From Melastoma dodecandrum (lineage: Eukaryota; Streptophyta; Magnoliopsida; Myrtales; Melastomataceae): DNA of 64,000 nt. This document shows, piece after piece, positions 22,872-35,320 of this stretch. A program made the position numbers and the translations under genes. The DNA lies in NCBI GenBank assembly GCA_029817715.1, contig JARUPY010000321.1, positions 1 through 64,000 of the forward strand, written 5' to 3'. The notes below the pieces were generated by a model. It saw only the letters and a list, made by a program, of their open reading frames with translations, ran no database searches and had not been told where the DNA came from. Every line of letters starts with the position of its first letter. The stretch's first letter is position 1.

Positions 22872-24072
22872 ATGCGGAAACTCCAATTTTTGAATAGTTT
22901 GGGAAGCATTTGGTTATCATATAGGCTTCGGAAAATGCAAGTTCGGAAGCACCAAGGTAACGGAGCATGCGGGATTAGCACAGCCTTGCGTAAGTCTCTT
23001 TATTAGTGAGCGTGGGGGTTCCTCGTTGTGACAACGAAAGGGACCCGAAAGACAAACTGTAAGGAACTCCCATTTTGCGGAATCGTTTGGGAAGCATTCT
23101 TGGATGGATCAATTTTTGTCCTCAGAAACATGCAAGTTCTCTGGACGCACCAAGGTTTCGAGCATGTGGGAATCACAACCTTGCAGCTAAGTTGAGCGCG
23201 GGGTTACCACACATTGTGCAACGAAAGGGACGCCGAAAGTGTTCCAAAAGTAGAACGTCCAATTTTCGCAATCTCAGTTTGGGAAGCATTTGATTGGCAT
23301 CATCTCAGGCTTTCGGTAAATTGCATGATCGGAAGCACCAAGGTTCGGAGCATATGCTGGGATGCACAAACCATTGGCGTAAGTTGAGCGCTGGGCGGTA
23401 TCCTCATTGTTGGGTGGCGGAAGCGTGAAGAGGGGGGAGCCCGGGATATATGTCAAACATGGTAGAACTCCAATTACTTGGAATAGTTTGGAGTGAAGCA
23501 GTTTGGGATCATTTACGACATCCGCGCGGAAAATGCAAACTTATTCGGAAGCACCAAGGTACGGACGCATATGCGGTGAGTTGCACAACCTTTGCGTAAG
23601 TTATGTGGCAGCAGCGGGGTTTCCCTCCAATGTCTCGCAAACGAAAGGGACCAAAATGTCAAAATAGCAAAAGCTCCAACTTTTGAATAGTTTATGGGAA
23701 GCATTATGTGGGATCATTTAGGCCTTCGGAAAATCGCAAGATTCGGCCAACTCAACGCAAGAGTTCTCTGGAGCATCGGCGGGAATGCACAAGCCTTGCG
23801 TAAGATTGTGCGCTGCCTGGCTTCGCTCACTTGTGATCACACGAAAGGGACCCGAAAGGTCAAAATGTAGAATCTCCAATTATTGAATAGCTTGGGACAT
23901 AGACATTTGGTAGAGATACAATTTCCTAGGCTTCGGAAAATGCAAGTTCGGAAGCACCAAGGTACGGAGCATGCGGATGCACAATCTTGCATAAGTTGTG
24001 CGCGGGGTTCCTCATTGTGCAACGAAAGGGACCCGAATGTCAAATGTAGAACTCCAATTTTGAATAGTTATG
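22872..24072 (+). other. Insertion-rich degraded satellite patch 1
   Basis: The satellite order is still followed (GGAAGC, TTCGG, GCATGC, GCACAAC, GGGACC landmarks), but single-base and short insertions are scattered through every unit, for example GGAAACTCC, GTAACGGAGC, CTTTATTAGTGAGCG and AAAGACAAACTG. Few are shared between adjacent units. Flanking units up to 22,871 are nearly perfect. Isolated indels persist downstream to about 24,600. Either this is uncorrected long-read sequence in the assembly, or it is very old satellite; I favour the first. Confidence 0.65.
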
Positions 24073-27000
24073 GGAAGCATTTGGGGATCATTTAGGCCTT
24101 CGGAAAATGCAAGCTCGGAAGCACCAAGGTACGGAGCATGCGGGATGCACAACCTTGCGTAAGTTTGTGCGCGGGGTTCCTCCTTGTGCAAACGAAAGGG
24201 ACCCGAATGTCAAATGTAGGACTCCAATTTTGAATAGTTTGGGAAGCATTTGGGGATCATTTAGGCTTCGGAAAATGCAAGTTCGGAAGCACCAAGGTAC
24301 GGAGCATGCGGGATGCACAGCCTTGCGTAAGTTGTGCGCGGGGTTCCTCATTGTGCAAACGAAAGGGACCCGAACGTCAAATGTAGAACTGCAATTTTGA
24401 ATAGTTTGGGAAGCATTTGGGGATCATTTAGTCTTCGGAAAATGCAAGTTCGCAAGCACCAAGGTACGGAGCATGCGGGATGCACAACCTTGCATAAGTT
24501 GTGCGCGGGGTTCCTCATTGTGTGCAAACGAAAGGGACCCGAAATGTCAAATGTAGAACTCCAATTTTGAAATAGATTTGGGAAGCATTTGGGGATCATA
24601 TTAGGCTTCGGAAAATGCAAGTTCGGTAGCACCAAGGTTCGGAGCATGCGGGATGCACAACCTTGCGTAAGTTGTGCGCGGGGTTCCTCATTTTGCAACG
24701 AAAGGGACCCGAATGTCAAATGTAGAACTCCAATTTTGAATAGTTTGGGAAGCATTTGGAGATCATTTAGGCTTCGGAAAATGCAAGTTCGAATGCACCA
24801 AGGTTCGGAGCATGCGGGATGCACACCCTTGCGTAAGTTGTGCGCGGGGTTCCTCCTTGTGCAAACGAAAGGGACCCGAATGTCAAATGTAGAACTCCAA
24901 TTTTGAATAGTTTGGGAAGCATTTGGGGATCATTTAGGCTTCGGAAAATGCAAGTTCGGAAGCACCAAGGTTCGGAGCATGCGGGATGCACAACCTTGCG
25001 TAAGTTGTGCGCGGGATTCCTCATTGTGCAAACGAAAGGGACCCGAATGTCAAATGTAGAACTCCAATTTTGAATAGTTTGGGAAGCATTTGGGGATCAT
25101 TTAGGCTTCGGAAAATGCAAGTTCGGAAGCACCAAGGTACGGAGCATGCGGGATGCACAACCTTGCGTAAGTTGTGCGCGGGGTTCCTCATTGTGCAAAC
25201 GAAAGGGACCCGAATGTCAAATGTAGAACTCCAATTTTGAATAGTTTGGGAAGCATTTGGGGATCATTTAGGCTTCGGAAAATGCAAGTTCGGAAGCACC
25301 AAGGTTCGGAGCATGCGGGATGCACAACCTTGCGTAAGTTGTGCGCGAGGTTCCTCATTGTGCAAACGAAAGGGACCCGAATGTCAAATGTAGAACTCCA
25401 ATTTTGAATAGTTTGGGAAGCATTTGGGGATCATTTAGGCTTCGGAAAATGCAAGTTCGGAAGCACCAAGGTTCGGAGCATGCGGGATGCACAACCTTGC
25501 GTAAGTTGTGCGCGGGGTTCCTCATTGTGCAAACGAAAGGGACCCGAACGTCAAATGTAGAACTCCAATTTTGAATAGTTTGGGAAGCATTTGGGGATCA
25601 TTTAGGCTTCGGAAAATGCAAGTTCGGAAGCATCAAGGTACGGAGCATGCGGGATGCACAACCTTGCGTAAGTTGTGCGCGGGGTTCCTCCTTGTGCAAA
25701 CGAAAGGGACCCGAATGTCAAATGTAGAACTCCAATTTTGAATAGTTTGGGAAGCATTTGGGGATCATTTAGGCTTCGGAAAATGCAAGTTCGGAAGCAC
25801 CAAGGTTCGGAGCATGCGGGATGCACAACCTTGCGTAAGTTGTGCGCGGGGTTCCTCATTGTGCAAACGAAAGGGACCCGAATGTCAAATGTAGAACTCC
25901 AATTTTGAATAGTTTGGGAAGCATTTGGGGATCATTTAGGCTTCGGAAAATGCAAGTTCGGAAGCACCAAGGTTCGGAGCATGCGGGATGCACAACCTTG
26001 CGTAAGTTGTGCGCGGGTTCCTCATTGTGCAAACGAAAGGGACCCGAATGTCAAATGTAGAACTCCAATTTTGAATAGTTTGGGAAGCATTTGGGGATCA
26101 TTTAGGCTTCGGAAAATGCAAGTTCGGAAGCACCAAGGTACGGAGCATGCGGGATGCACAACCTTGCGTAAGTTGTGCGCGGGGTTCCTCCTTGTGCAAA
26201 CGAAAGGGACCCGAATGTCAAATGTAGAACTCCAATTTTGAATAGTTTGGGAAGCATTTGGGGATCATTTAGGCTTCGGAAAATGCAAGTTCGGAAGCAC
26301 CAAGGTACGGAGCATGCGGGATGCACAACCTTGCGTAAGTTGTGCGCGGGGTTCCACATTGTGCAAACGAAAGGGACCCGAATGTCAAATGTAGAACTCC
26401 AATTTTGAATAGTTTGGGAAGCATTTGGGGATCATTTAGGCTTCGGAAAATGCAAGTTCGGAAGCATCAAGGTACGGAGTATGCGGGATGCACAACTTTG
26501 CTTGAGTTGTGCGCGGGGTTCCTCCTTGTGCAAACGAAAGGGACCCGAATGTCAAATGCAGAACACCAATTTTGAATAGTTTGGGAAGCATTTGGGGATC
26601 ATTTAGGCTTCGGAAAATGCAAGTTCGGAAGCACCAAGGTACGGAGCATGCGGGATGCACAACCTTGCGTAAGTTGTGCGCGGGGTTCCACATTTTGCAA
26701 ACGAAAGGGACCCGAATGTCAAATGTAGAACTCCAATTTTGAATAGTTTGGGAAGCATTTGGGGATCGTTTACGCTACGGAAAATGCAAGTTCGGAAGCA
26801 CCAAGGTTCGGAGCATGCGGGATGCACAACCTTGCGTAAGTTGTGCGCGGGGTTCCTCATTTTGCAAACGAAAGGGACCCGAATGTCAAATGTAGAACTC
26901 CAATTTTGAATAGTTTGGGAAGCATTTGGGGATCATTTAGGCTTCGGAAAATGCAAGTTCGGAAGCACCAAGGTACGGAGCATGCGGGATGCACAACCTT

Positions 27001-30000
27001 GCGTAAGTTGTGCGCGGGGTTCCTCATTGTGCAAACGGAAGGGACCCGAATGTCAAATGTAGAACTCCAATTTTGAATAGTTTGGGAAGCATTTGGGGAT
27101 CTTTAGGCTTCGGAAAATGCAAGTTCGGAAGCACCAAGGTACGGAGCATGCGGGATGCACAACCTTGCGTAAGTTGTGCGCGGGGTTCCTCCTTGTGCAA
27201 ACGAAAGGGACCCGAATGTCAAATGTAGAACTCCAATTTTGAATAGTTTGGGAAGCATTTGGGGATCATTTAGGCTTCGGAAAATGCAAGTTCGGAAGCA
27301 CCAAGGTACGGAGCATGCGGGATGCACAACCTTGCGTAAGTTGTGCGCGGGGTTCCTCATTGTGCAAACGAAAGGGACCCGAATGTCAAATGTAGAACTC
27401 CAATTTTGAATAGTTTGGGAAGCATTTGGGGATCATTTAGGCTTCGGAAAATGCAAGTTCGGAAGCACCAAGGTTCGGAGCATGCGGGATGCACAACCTT
27501 GCGTAAGTTGTGCGCGGGGTTCCTCCTTGTGCAAACGAAAGGGACCCGAATGTCAAATGTAGAACTCCAATTTTGAATAGTTTGGGAAGCATTTGGGGAT
27601 CATTTAGGCTTCGGAAAATGCAAGTTCGGAAGCACCAAGGTACGGAGCATGCGGGATGCACAACCTTGCGTAAGTTGTGCGCGGGGTTCCTCATTGTGCA
27701 AACGAAAGGGACCCGAATGTCAAATGTAGAACTCCAATTTTGAATAGTTTGGGAAGCATTTGGGGATCATTTAGGCTTCGGAAAATGCAAGTTCGGAAGC
27801 ACCAAGGTTCGGAGCATGCGGGATGCACAACCTTGCGTAAGTTGTGCGCGGGGTTCCTCCTTGTGCAAACGAAAGGGACCCGAATGTCAAATGTAGAACT
27901 CCAATTTTGAATAGTTTGGGAAGCATTTGGGGATCATTTAGGCTTCGGAAAATGCAAGTTCGGAAGCACCAAGGTTCGGAGCATGCGGGATGCACAACCT
28001 TGCGTAAGTTGTGCGCGGGGTTCCTCATTGTGCAAACGAAAGGGACCCGAATGTCAAATGTAGAACTCCAATTTTGAATAGTTTGGGAAGCATTTGGGGA
28101 TCATTTAGGCTTCGGAAAATGCAAGTTCGGAAGCATCAAGGTTCGGAGCATGCGGGATGCACAACCTTGCGTAAGTTGTGCGCGGGGTTCCTCCTTGTGC
28201 AAACGAAAGGGACCCGAATGTCAAATGTAGAACTCCAATTTTGAATAGTTTGGGAAGCATTTGGGGATCATTTAGGCTTCGGAAAATGCAAGTTCGGAAG
28301 CACCAAGGTTCGGAGCATGCGGGATGCACAACCTTGCGTCAGTTGTGAGGGGGTTCCTCATAGTGCAACGAAAGGGACCCGAATGTCAAATGTAGAACTC
28401 CAATTTTGAATAGTTTGGGAAGCATTTGGGGATCATTTAGGCTTCGGAAAATGCAAGTTCGGAAGCACCAAGGTTCGGAGCATGCGGGATGCACAACCTT
28501 GCATAAGTTGTGCGCGGGGTTCCTCCTTGTGCAAACGAAAGGGACCCGAATGTCAAATGTAGAACTCCAATTTTGAATAGTTTGGGAAGCATTTGGGGAT
28601 CATTTAGGCTTCGGAAAATGCAAGTTCGGAAGCACCAAGGTTCGGAGCATGCGGGATGCACAACCTTGCGTAAGTTGTGCGCGGGGTTCCACATTGTGCA
28701 AACGAAAGGGACCCGAATGTCAAATGTAGAACTCCAATTTTGAATAGTTTGGGAAGCATTTGGGGATCATTTAGGCTTCGGAAAATGCAAGTTCGGAAGC
28801 ACCAAGGTTCGGAGCATGCGGGATGCACAACCTTGCGTAAGTTGTGCGCGGGGTTCCTCATTGTGCAACGAAAGGGACCCGAATGTCAAATGTAGAACTC
28901 CAATTTTGAATAGTTTGGGAAGCATTTGGGGATCATTTAGGCTTCGGAAAATGCAAGTTCGGAAGCACCAAGGTTCGGAGCATGCGGGATGCACAACCTT
29001 GCGTAAGTTGTGCGCGGGGTTCCTCATTGTGCAACGAAAGCGACCCGAATGTCAAATGTAGAACTCCAATTTTGAATAGTTTGGGTAGCATTTGGGGATC
29101 ATTTCGGCTTCGGAAAATGCAAGTTCGGAAGCACCAAGGTTCGGAGCATGCGGGATGCACAACCTTGCGTAAGTTGTGCGCGGGGTCCTCATTGTGCAAA
29201 CGAAAGGGACCCGAATGTCAAATGTAGAACTCCAACTTTGAATAGTTTGGGAAGCATTGGGGGATCATTTAGGCTTCGGAAAATGCAAGTTCGGAAGCAC
29301 CAAGGTTCGGAGCATGCGCGATGCACAAGCTTGCGTAAGTTGTGCGCGGGGTTCCACATTGTGCAAACGAAAGGGACCCGAATGTCAAATGTAGAACTCC
29401 AATTTTGAATAGTTTGGGAAGCATTTGGGGATCATTTAGGCTTCGGAAAATGCAAGTTCGGAAGCACCAAGGTACGGAGCATGCGGGATGCACAACCTTG
29501 CATAAGTTGTGCGCGGGGTTCCTCCTTGTGCAAACGAAAGGGACCCGAATGTCAAATGTAGAACTCCAATTTTGAATAGTTTGGGAAGCATTTGGGGATC
29601 ATTTAGGCTTCGGAAAATGCAAGTTCGGAAGCACCAAGGTTCGGAGCATGCGGGATGCACAACCTTGCGTAAGTTGTGCGCGGGGTTCCTCCTTGTGCAA
29701 CGAAAGGGACCCGAATGTCAAATGTAGAACTCCAATTTTGAATAGTTTGGGAAGCATTTGGGGATCATTTAGGCTTCGGAAAATGCAAGTTCGGAAGCAC
29801 CAAGGTTCGGAGCATGCGGGATGCACAACCTTGCGTAAGTTGTGCGCGGGGTTCCTCATTGTGCAACGAAAGGGACCCGAATGTCAAATGTAGTACTCCA
29901 ATTTTGAATAGTTTGGGAAGCATTTGGGGATCATTTAGGCTTCGGAAAATGCAAGTTCGGAAGCACCAAGGTTCGGAGCATGCGGGATGCACAACCTTGC

Positions 30001-31412
30001 GTAAGTTGTGCGCGGGGTTCCTCATTGTGCAACGAAAGGGACCCGAATGTCAAATGTAGAACTCCAATTTTGAATAGTTTGGGAAGCATTTGGGGATCAT
30101 TTAGGCTTCGGAAAATGCAAGTTTGGAAGCACCAAGGTTCGGAGCATGCGGGATGCACAACCTTGCGTAAGTTGTGCGCGGGGTTCCTCAGTGTGCAACG
30201 AAAGGGACCCGAATGTCAAATGTAGAACTCCAATTTTGAATAGTTTGGGAAGCATTTGGGGATCATTTAGGCTTCGGAAAATGCAAGTTCGGAAGCACCA
30301 AGGTTCGGAGCATGCGGGATGCACAACCTTGCGTAAGTTGTGCGCGGGGTTCCTCATTGTGCAACGAAAGGGACCCGAATGTCAAATGTAGAACTCCAAT
30401 TTTGAATAGTTTGGGAAGCATTTGGAGATCATTTAGGCTTCGGAAAATGCAAGTTCGGAAGCACCAAGGTTCGGAGCATGCGGGATGCACAACCTTGCGT
30501 AAGTTGTGCGCGGGGTTCCTCATTGTGCAAACGAAAGGGACCCGAATGTCCAATGTAGAACTCCAATTTTGAATAGTTTGGGAAGCATTTGGGGATCATT
30601 TAGGCTTCGGAAAATGCAAGTTCGGAAGCACCAAGGTTCGGAGCATGCGGGATGCACAACCTTGCATAAGTTGTGCGCGGGGTTCCTCCTTGTGCAAACG
30701 AAAGGGACCCGAATGTCAAATGTAGAACTCCAATTTTGAATAGTTTGGGAAGCATTTGGGGATCATTTAGGCTTCGGAAAATGCAAGTTCGGAAGCACCA
30801 AGGTTCGGAGCATGCGGGATGCACAACCTTGGGTAAGTTGTGCGCGGGGTTCCTCATTGTGCAAACGAAAGGGACCCGAATGTCAAATGTAGAACTCCAA
30901 TTTTGAATAGTTTGGGAAGCATTTGGGGATCATTTAGGCTTCGGAAAATGCAAGTTCGGAAGCACCAAGGTTCGGAGCTTGCGGGATGCACAACCTTGCG
31001 TAAGTTGTGCGCGGGGTTCCTCATTGTGCAACGAAAGGGACCCGAATGTCAAATGTAGAACTCCAATTTTGAATAGTTGGGGAAGCATTTGGAGATCATT
31101 TTGGCTTCGGTAAATGCAAGTCGGAAGCACCAAGGTTCGGAGCATGCGGGATGCACAACCTTGCGTAAGTTGTGCGCGGGGTTCCTCAATGTGCAACGAA
31201 AGGGACCCGAATGTCAAATGTAGAACTCCAATTTTGAAAAGGTTGGGAAGCATTTGGGGATCATTTAGGCTTCGGAAAATGCAAGTTCGGAAGCACCAAG
31301 GTTCGGAGCATGCGGGATGCACAACCTTGCGTAAGTTGTGCGCGGGGTTCCTCATTGTGCAAACGAAAGGGACCCGAATGTCAAATGTAGAACTCCAATT
31401 TTGAATAGTTAG
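24073..31412 (+). repeat. 167-bp subfamily domain (extra A, frequent T58A)
   Basis: Most units read GTGCAAACGAAAGGG, one A more than the reference near unit position 116, so the period is 167 bp. Many also have A109C (TCCTTGTG) and T58A (GGTACGG). Short interruptions by 166-bp units occur at about 28,860-29,200 and 29,700-30,530. A 165-bp unit at 28,253-28,417 has GTCAGTTGTGAGGGGG. G86 prevails throughout. Confidence 0.85.
27085..28252 (+). repeat. 334-bp dimeric higher-order repeat
   Basis: Seven consecutive units starting at 27,085, 27,251, 27,418, 27,585, 27,752, 27,919 and 28,086 alternate strictly between TCCTTGTGCAAACG and TCATTGTGCAAACG. The repeating period here is therefore two units (334 bp). 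The box-destroying T58A is present in the units at 27,085, 27,251 and 27,585 and absent from the others. Confidence 0.8.
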
Positions 31413-32093
31413 GGAAGCATTTGGGGATCATTTAGGCTTCGGAAAATGCAAGTTCCGAAGCACCAAGGTTAGGAGCATGCGGGATGCACAACCTTGCGTA
31501 AGTTGTGCGCGGGGTTTCCTCATTGTGCAAACGAAAGGGACCCGAATGTCAAATGTAGATCTCCAATTTTGAATAGTTTGGGAAGCATTTTGGTGATCAT
31601 TTAGGCTTCGGAAAATGCAAGTTCGGAAGCACCAAGGTTCGGAGCTATCGCGGGATGCACAACCTTTGCGTAAGTTGTGCACGGGGTTCCTCCATGTGCC
31701 AACCGATAGGGACCCGAATGTCAAATGTAGAACTCCAATTTTGAATAGTTTGGGAAGCGTTTGGGGATCATTTAGGCTTCGGAAAAATGCAAGTTCGATA
31801 TGCACCAAGGTTCGGAGCATGCGGGATGCCACAACCTTTGCGTAAATATTGTGCGCGGGGTTCCGCAATGTGCAACGAAAGGGACCCGATTGTCAAATGT
31901 AGAACTCCTATTTTTGAATAGTTTGGGAAGCATTTGGGGTTCATTTAGGCTTCGGAAAATTTGCAAGTACGGAAGCACCAAGGTTCGGAGCATGCGGGAT
32001 GCACAACCTTGCGTAAGTTGTGCGCGGGGTTCCTCATTGTGCAACGAGAGGGACCCGAATGTCAAATGTAGAACTCCAATTTTGAATAGTTTG
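31413..32093 (+). other. Lightly degraded patch 2
   Basis: Four units with scattered short insertions and a few substitutions: GGGGTTTCCTC, GCATTTTGGTGATC, GAGCTATCGCGGG, CCATGTGCCAACCGATAGG, GTAAATATTGTGCG. They separate the 167-bp subfamily from the long 166-bp domain. The error-like character is weaker than in patches 1, 3 and 4. Confidence 0.55.
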
Positions 32094-34229
32094 GGAAGCA
32101 TTTGGGGATCATTTAGGCTTCGGAAAATGCAAGTTCGGAAGCACCAAGGTTCGGAGCATGCGGGATGCACAACCTTGCGTAAGTTGTGCGCGGGGGTCCT
32201 CATTGTGCAAACGAAAGGGACCCGAATGTCAAATGTAGAACTCCAATTTTGAATAGTTTGGGAAGCATTTTGAGGATCATTTAGGCTTCGGAAAATGCAA
32301 GTTCGGAAGCACCAAGGTTCAGAGCATGCAAGATGCACAACCTTGCGTAAGTTGTGCGCGGGGTTCCTCATTGTGCAACGAAAGGGACCCGAATGTCAAA
32401 TGTAGAACTCCAATTTTGAATAGTTTGGGAAGCATTTGGGGATCATTTAGGCTTCGGAAAATGCAAGTTCGGAAGCACCAAGGTTCGGAGCATGCGGGAT
32501 GCACAACCTTGCGTAAGTTGTGCGCGGGGTTCCTCATTGTGCAACGAAAGGGACCCGAATGTCAAATGTAGAACTCCAATTTTGAATAGTTTGGGAAGCA
32601 TTTGGGGATCATTTAGGCTTCGGAAAATGCAAGTTCGGAAGCACCAAGGTTCGGAGCATGCGGGATGCACAACCTTGCGTAAGTTGTGCGCGGGGTTCCT
32701 CATTGTGCAACGAAAGGGACCCGAATGTCAAATGTAGAACTCCAATTTTGAATAGTTTGGGAAGCATTTGGGGATCATTTAGGCTTCGGAAAATGCAAGT
32801 TCGGAAGCACCAAGGTTCAGAGCATGCGGGATGCACAACCTTGCGTAAGTTGTGCGCGGGGTTCCTCATTGTGCAACGAAAGGGACCCGAATGTCAAATG
32901 TAGAACTCCAATTTTGAATAGTTTGGGAAGCATTTGGGGATCATTTAGGCTTCGGAAAATGCAAGTTCGGAAGCACCAAGGTTCGGAGCATGCGGGATGC
33001 ACAACCTTGCGTAAGTTGTGCGCGGGGTTCCTCATTGTGCAACGAAAGGGCCCGAATGTCAAATGTAGAACTCCAATTTTGAATAGTTTGGGAAGCATTT
33101 GGGGATCATTTAGGCTTCGGAAAATGCAAGTTCGGAAGCACCAAGGTTCGGAGCATGCGGGATGCACAACCTTGCGTAAGTTGTGCGCGGGGTTCCTCAT
33201 TGTGCAACGAAAGGGACCCGAATGTCAAATGTAGAACTCCAATTTTGAATAGTTTGGGAAGCATTTGGGGATCATTTAGGCTTCGGAAAATGCAAGTTCG
33301 GAAGCACGAAGGTTCGGAGCATGCGGGATGCACAACCTTGCGTAAGTTGTGCGCGGGGTTCCTCATTGTGCAACGAAAGGGACCCAAATGTCAGATGTAG
33401 AACTCCAATTTTGAATAGTTTGGGAAGCATTTGGGGATCATTTAGGCTTCGGAAAATGCAAGTTCGGAAGCACCAAGGTTCGGAGCATGCGGGATGCACA
33501 ACGTTGCGTAAGTTTTGCGCGGGGTTCCTCATTGTGCAACGAAAGGGACCCGAATGCAAATGTAGAACTCCTGTTTTAAATAGTTTAGGATGCATTTAGG
33601 AATCATTTAGGCTTCGGAAAATGCAAGTTCGGAAGCACCAAGGTTCGGAGCAAGCGGGATGCACAACCTTGCCTAAGTTGTGCGCGGGGTTCCTCATTGT
33701 GCAACGAAAGGGACCCGAATGTCAAATGTAGAACTCCAATTTTGAATAGTTTGGGAAGCATTTGGGGATCATTTAGGCTTCGGAAAATGCAAGTTCGGAA
33801 GCACCAAGGTTCGGAGCATGCGGGATGCACAACCTTGCATAAGTTGTGTGCGGGGTTCCTCATTGAGCAATGAAAGGGACGCGAATGTCAAATGTAGAAC
33901 TCCAATTTTGAATAGTTTGGGAAGCATTTGGGGATCATTTAGGCTTCGGAAAATGCAAGTTCGGAAGCACCAAGGTTCGGAGCATGCGGGATGCACAACC
34001 TTGCGTAAGTTGTGCGCGGGGTTCCTCATTGTGCAACGAAAGGGACCCGAATGTCAAATGTAGAACTCCAATTTTGAATAGTTTGGGAAGCATTTGGGGA
34101 TCATTTAGGCTTCGGAAAATGCAAGTTCGGAAGCACCAAGGTTCGGAGCATGCGGGATGCACAACCTTGCCTAAGTTGTGCGCGGGTTCCTCATTGTGCA
34201 ACGAAAGGGACCCGAATGTCAAATGTAGA

Positions 34230-34890
34230 ACTCCAATTTTAAGTAGTTTGGGAAGCATTTGGGGATCATTTAGGTTTGGGAAAATGCAAGTTCGGAAGCA
34301 CCAAGGTTCGGAGCATGCGGGATGCACAACCTTGCGTAAGTTGTGCGCGGGGTTCCTCATTGTGCAACGAAAGGGTCCCGAATGTCAAATGTAGAACTCC
34401 AATTTTGAATGGTTTGGGAAGCAATTGGGGATCATTTAGGCTTCGGAAAATGCATGTTCGGAAGCACCAAGGTTCGGAACATACGGGATGCACAACCTTG
34501 CGTAAGTTGTGCGCGGGGTTCCTCATTGTGCAACGAAAGGGGCCCGAACGTCAAATGTAGAACTCCAATTTTGAATAGTTTGGGAAGCTTTTTGGGATCA
34601 TTTAGGCTTCGGAAAATGCAAGTTGGAAAGCACCATGTTTCGGAGCATGCGGGATGCACAAGCTTCCGTAAGTTGTGCGCGGGGTTTCCTCATTGTGCAA
34701 CGAAAGGGACCCGAATGTCAAATGTAGAACTCCAATTTCGAATAGTATGGGAAACATTTGGGGATCATTTAGACTTCGGAAAATGCAAGTTCGGAAGCAC
34801 CAATTTTCGGAGCATGCTGGATGCAGAACTTTCCGTAAGTTGTGCGCGGGGTGCCTCAGTGTGCAACGAAAGGGGCCCGAATGTCAAATG
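34230..34890 (+). repeat. Substitution-rich island
   Basis: About four units show clustered point changes, among them GGTTTGGGAAAATGC, GAACATACGGG, GAAGCTTTTTGGG, CATGTTTCGG, AGCTTCCGTAAG and GCAGAACTTTCCG. Length stays close to 166 bp per unit, which separates this from the insertion-rich patches and suggests true divergence. Confidence 0.65.
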
Positions 34891-35271
34891 TAGAACTCCA
34901 ATTTTGAATAGTTTGGGAAGCATTTGGGGATCATTTAGGCTTCGGAAAATGCAAGTTCGGAAGCACCAAGGTTCGGAGCATGCGGGATGCACAACCTTGC
35001 GTAAGTTGTGCGCGGGGTTCCTCATTGTGCAACGAAAGGGACCCGAATGTCAAATGTAGAACTCCAATTTTGAATAGTTTGGGAAGCATTTGGGGATCAT
35101 TTAGGCTTCGGAAAATGCAAGTTCGGAAGCACCAAGGTTCGGAGCATGCGGGATGCACAACCTTGCGTAAGTTGTGCGCGGGGTTCCTCATTGTGCTACG
35201 AAAGGGACCCGAATGTCAAATGTAGAACTCCAATTTTGAATAGTTTGGGAAGCATTTGGGGATCATTTAGG

Positions 35272-35320
35272 CTTCGGAAAATGCAAGTTCGGAAGCACCA
35301 AGGTTCGGAGCATGCGGGAT
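35272..35320 (+). repeat. Three degenerate 15-18-bp subrepeats inside the unit
   Basis: Three consecutive segments start with (C/G)TTCGGA: 35,272-35,286, 35,287-35,302 and 35,303-35,320. The starts are 15 and 16 bp apart, and the segments share a following A/GC-rich tail (AAATGC, AGCACC, GCATGC). This suggests that this third of the unit arose from a shorter tandem motif. The third copy is the one that contains the CENP-B-like box. Confidence 0.5.
35303..35319 (+). other. CENP-B-box-like motif (shown in the reference unit)
   Basis: The 17 bases GTTCGGAGCATGCGGGA match every fixed base of the minimal functional CENP-B box core NTTCGNNNNANNCGGGN: TTCG at offsets 2-5, A at 10, CGGG at 13-16. 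Against the full human box (YTTCGTTGGAARCGGGA) the first Y and several middle bases differ. The motif is present in almost every unit of 1-22,871 and 32,094-56,161; it is lost in units with T58A (GTACG) and in a few others such as the unit with CATGAGGG at 53,404. Whether the host has a CENP-B-type protein is unknown, so binding is inference. Confidence 0.6.

Noticed and set aside
22872..24072. Degraded patch as an inverted or chimeric segment
   Set aside because: Unit landmarks keep the same order and orientation throughout; only small insertions and some changes are added.
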